Part shown: piece after piece, positions 6,272 to 6,556 of the stretch | How positions within the stretch are numbered: the first letter of the stretch is position 1 | Layout of the letters: each line of letters starts with the position of its first letter | Assembly (NCBI GenBank): GCA_964581355.1 | Contig: CAZOOA010000110.1 | Location: forward strand, 1-6,556 | Length of the DNA stretch: 6,556 nt | Source: CAZOOA01 sp964581355 | GTDB taxonomy: Bacteria > Bacillota > Dethiobacteria > DTU022 > UBA8154 | Direction of reading: 5' to 3' | Notes under the pieces: generated by a model | Database searches by the model: none | Seen by the model: only the letters and a program-made list of their open reading frames with translations | What the model was told of the DNA's origin: nothing | Translations under genes and position numbers: made by a program

Positions 6272-6556
6272 TTAAACTTTCAGGCATTTTTGCACCTGGG
6301 CAGCTCGTTCCAGGTCACGCTCATATGTGCTCAGTTCCCGTCCCTTGAGATACTGCAGGCAGCCCGGGCGGGAGAGAACAAAAAGCTCATTCAATGTCCC
6401 GGCAGAAAGACCTTTTACCAGGCCTAAATCCAGACCGAGGCGGACATCGGAAATCAACTGCATTACCTCCTGGGAGCCCAGCATACGGGCATACCTCATA
6501 ACTCCCAGCGCCCGTCCTGCACGATCGGCCAAACGCTCTCTCCCCTCGTTGAGCAG
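6272..6556 (-). CDS. mcsB: Protein arginine kinase McsB, C-terminal part (5' end outside window)
   Basis: The last 94 codons of the gene are present; the frame is open to the window edge, starting LLNEGRERLADRAGR. McsB uses ATP to phosphorylate arginines on client proteins and on the repressor CtsR, marking proteins for ClpC/ClpP. Recognisable here are the conserved segment SDVRLGLDLGLV, the NELFVLSRPG segment and the RDxxRA motif (RDLERA, 6319-6302), known in McsB as the allosteric phosphoarginine-binding element. The catalytic guanido-kinase core lies in the missing N-terminal three quarters. The stop TAA is 33 bases before clpC, and the pair is the standard Firmicutes operon order (ctsR-mcsA-mcsB-clpC), which supports both assignments. 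The internal TTG at 6532 is a leucine codon, not a start. Confidence 0.93.
   Translation of the reverse strand: MLNEGRERLADRAGRALGVMRYARMLGSQEVMQLISDVRLGLDLGLVKGLSAGTLNELFVLSRPGCLQYLKGRELSTYERDLERAAQVQKCLKV

Overview
The window reads as part of the chromosome of an anaerobic, Gram-positive-type bacterium, probably in the Clostridia (the respiratory Peptococcaceae/Desulfotomaculum/Moorella kind). The main evidence is the mcsB-clpC gene pair, which is the 3' end of the Firmicutes ctsR-mcsA-mcsB-clpC stress operon, together with strong AGGAGG-type ribosome binding sites. A c-type cytochrome and a CcmF-type cytochrome c assembly protein point to a respiring anaerobe. I cannot name the species. 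All genes I accept lie on the minus strand, so transcription runs from high to low coordinates.

Layout in transcription order. 6556-6272: C-terminal end of the protein arginine kinase McsB, cut by the window edge. 6238-3716: complete ClpC, a two-ring Hsp100 unfoldase. 3715-3460: a 256-base gap with two hairpins, one of which may end the stress operon. 3459-1276: a complete CcmF-family haem lyase with the WWD haem-handling motif and four candidate haem-ligand histidines. 1275-826: a 450-base AT-rich gap with a terminator-like hairpin, a 34-bp imperfect dyad, short TTCRCTTG repeats and an unused perfect Shine-Dalgarno. 825-19: a dihaem, lipid-anchored cytochrome of the split-Soret / C_GCAxxG_C_C type.

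The most interesting object is this last gene. It looks like two ORFs separated by a TGA at 591-589. Both halves are in the same frame, there is no other stop over 268 codons, and both halves belong to one known protein architecture. The TGA sits where relatives are expected to have a conserved cysteine. It is followed at once by a hairpin with a GGUCUU apical loop whose GGUCU lies at bases +19 to +23 after the UGA. From memory, that is the same spacing and loop sequence as the SelB-binding hairpin of E. coli fdhF. The simplest reading is a selenocysteine (residue 79) in a split-Soret-like cytochrome.

How the parts could work together: CcmF would attach haem to the two CxxCH motifs of the exported cytochrome outside the membrane, and the cytochrome would combine two haems with a Sec/Cys redox site. 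McsB and ClpC form an unrelated protein quality-control module (arginine phosphorylation marks proteins for ClpC/ClpP). No selenocysteine machinery genes (selA, selB, selC, selD) are in the window, so that part of the claim has to be tested on the rest of the genome.
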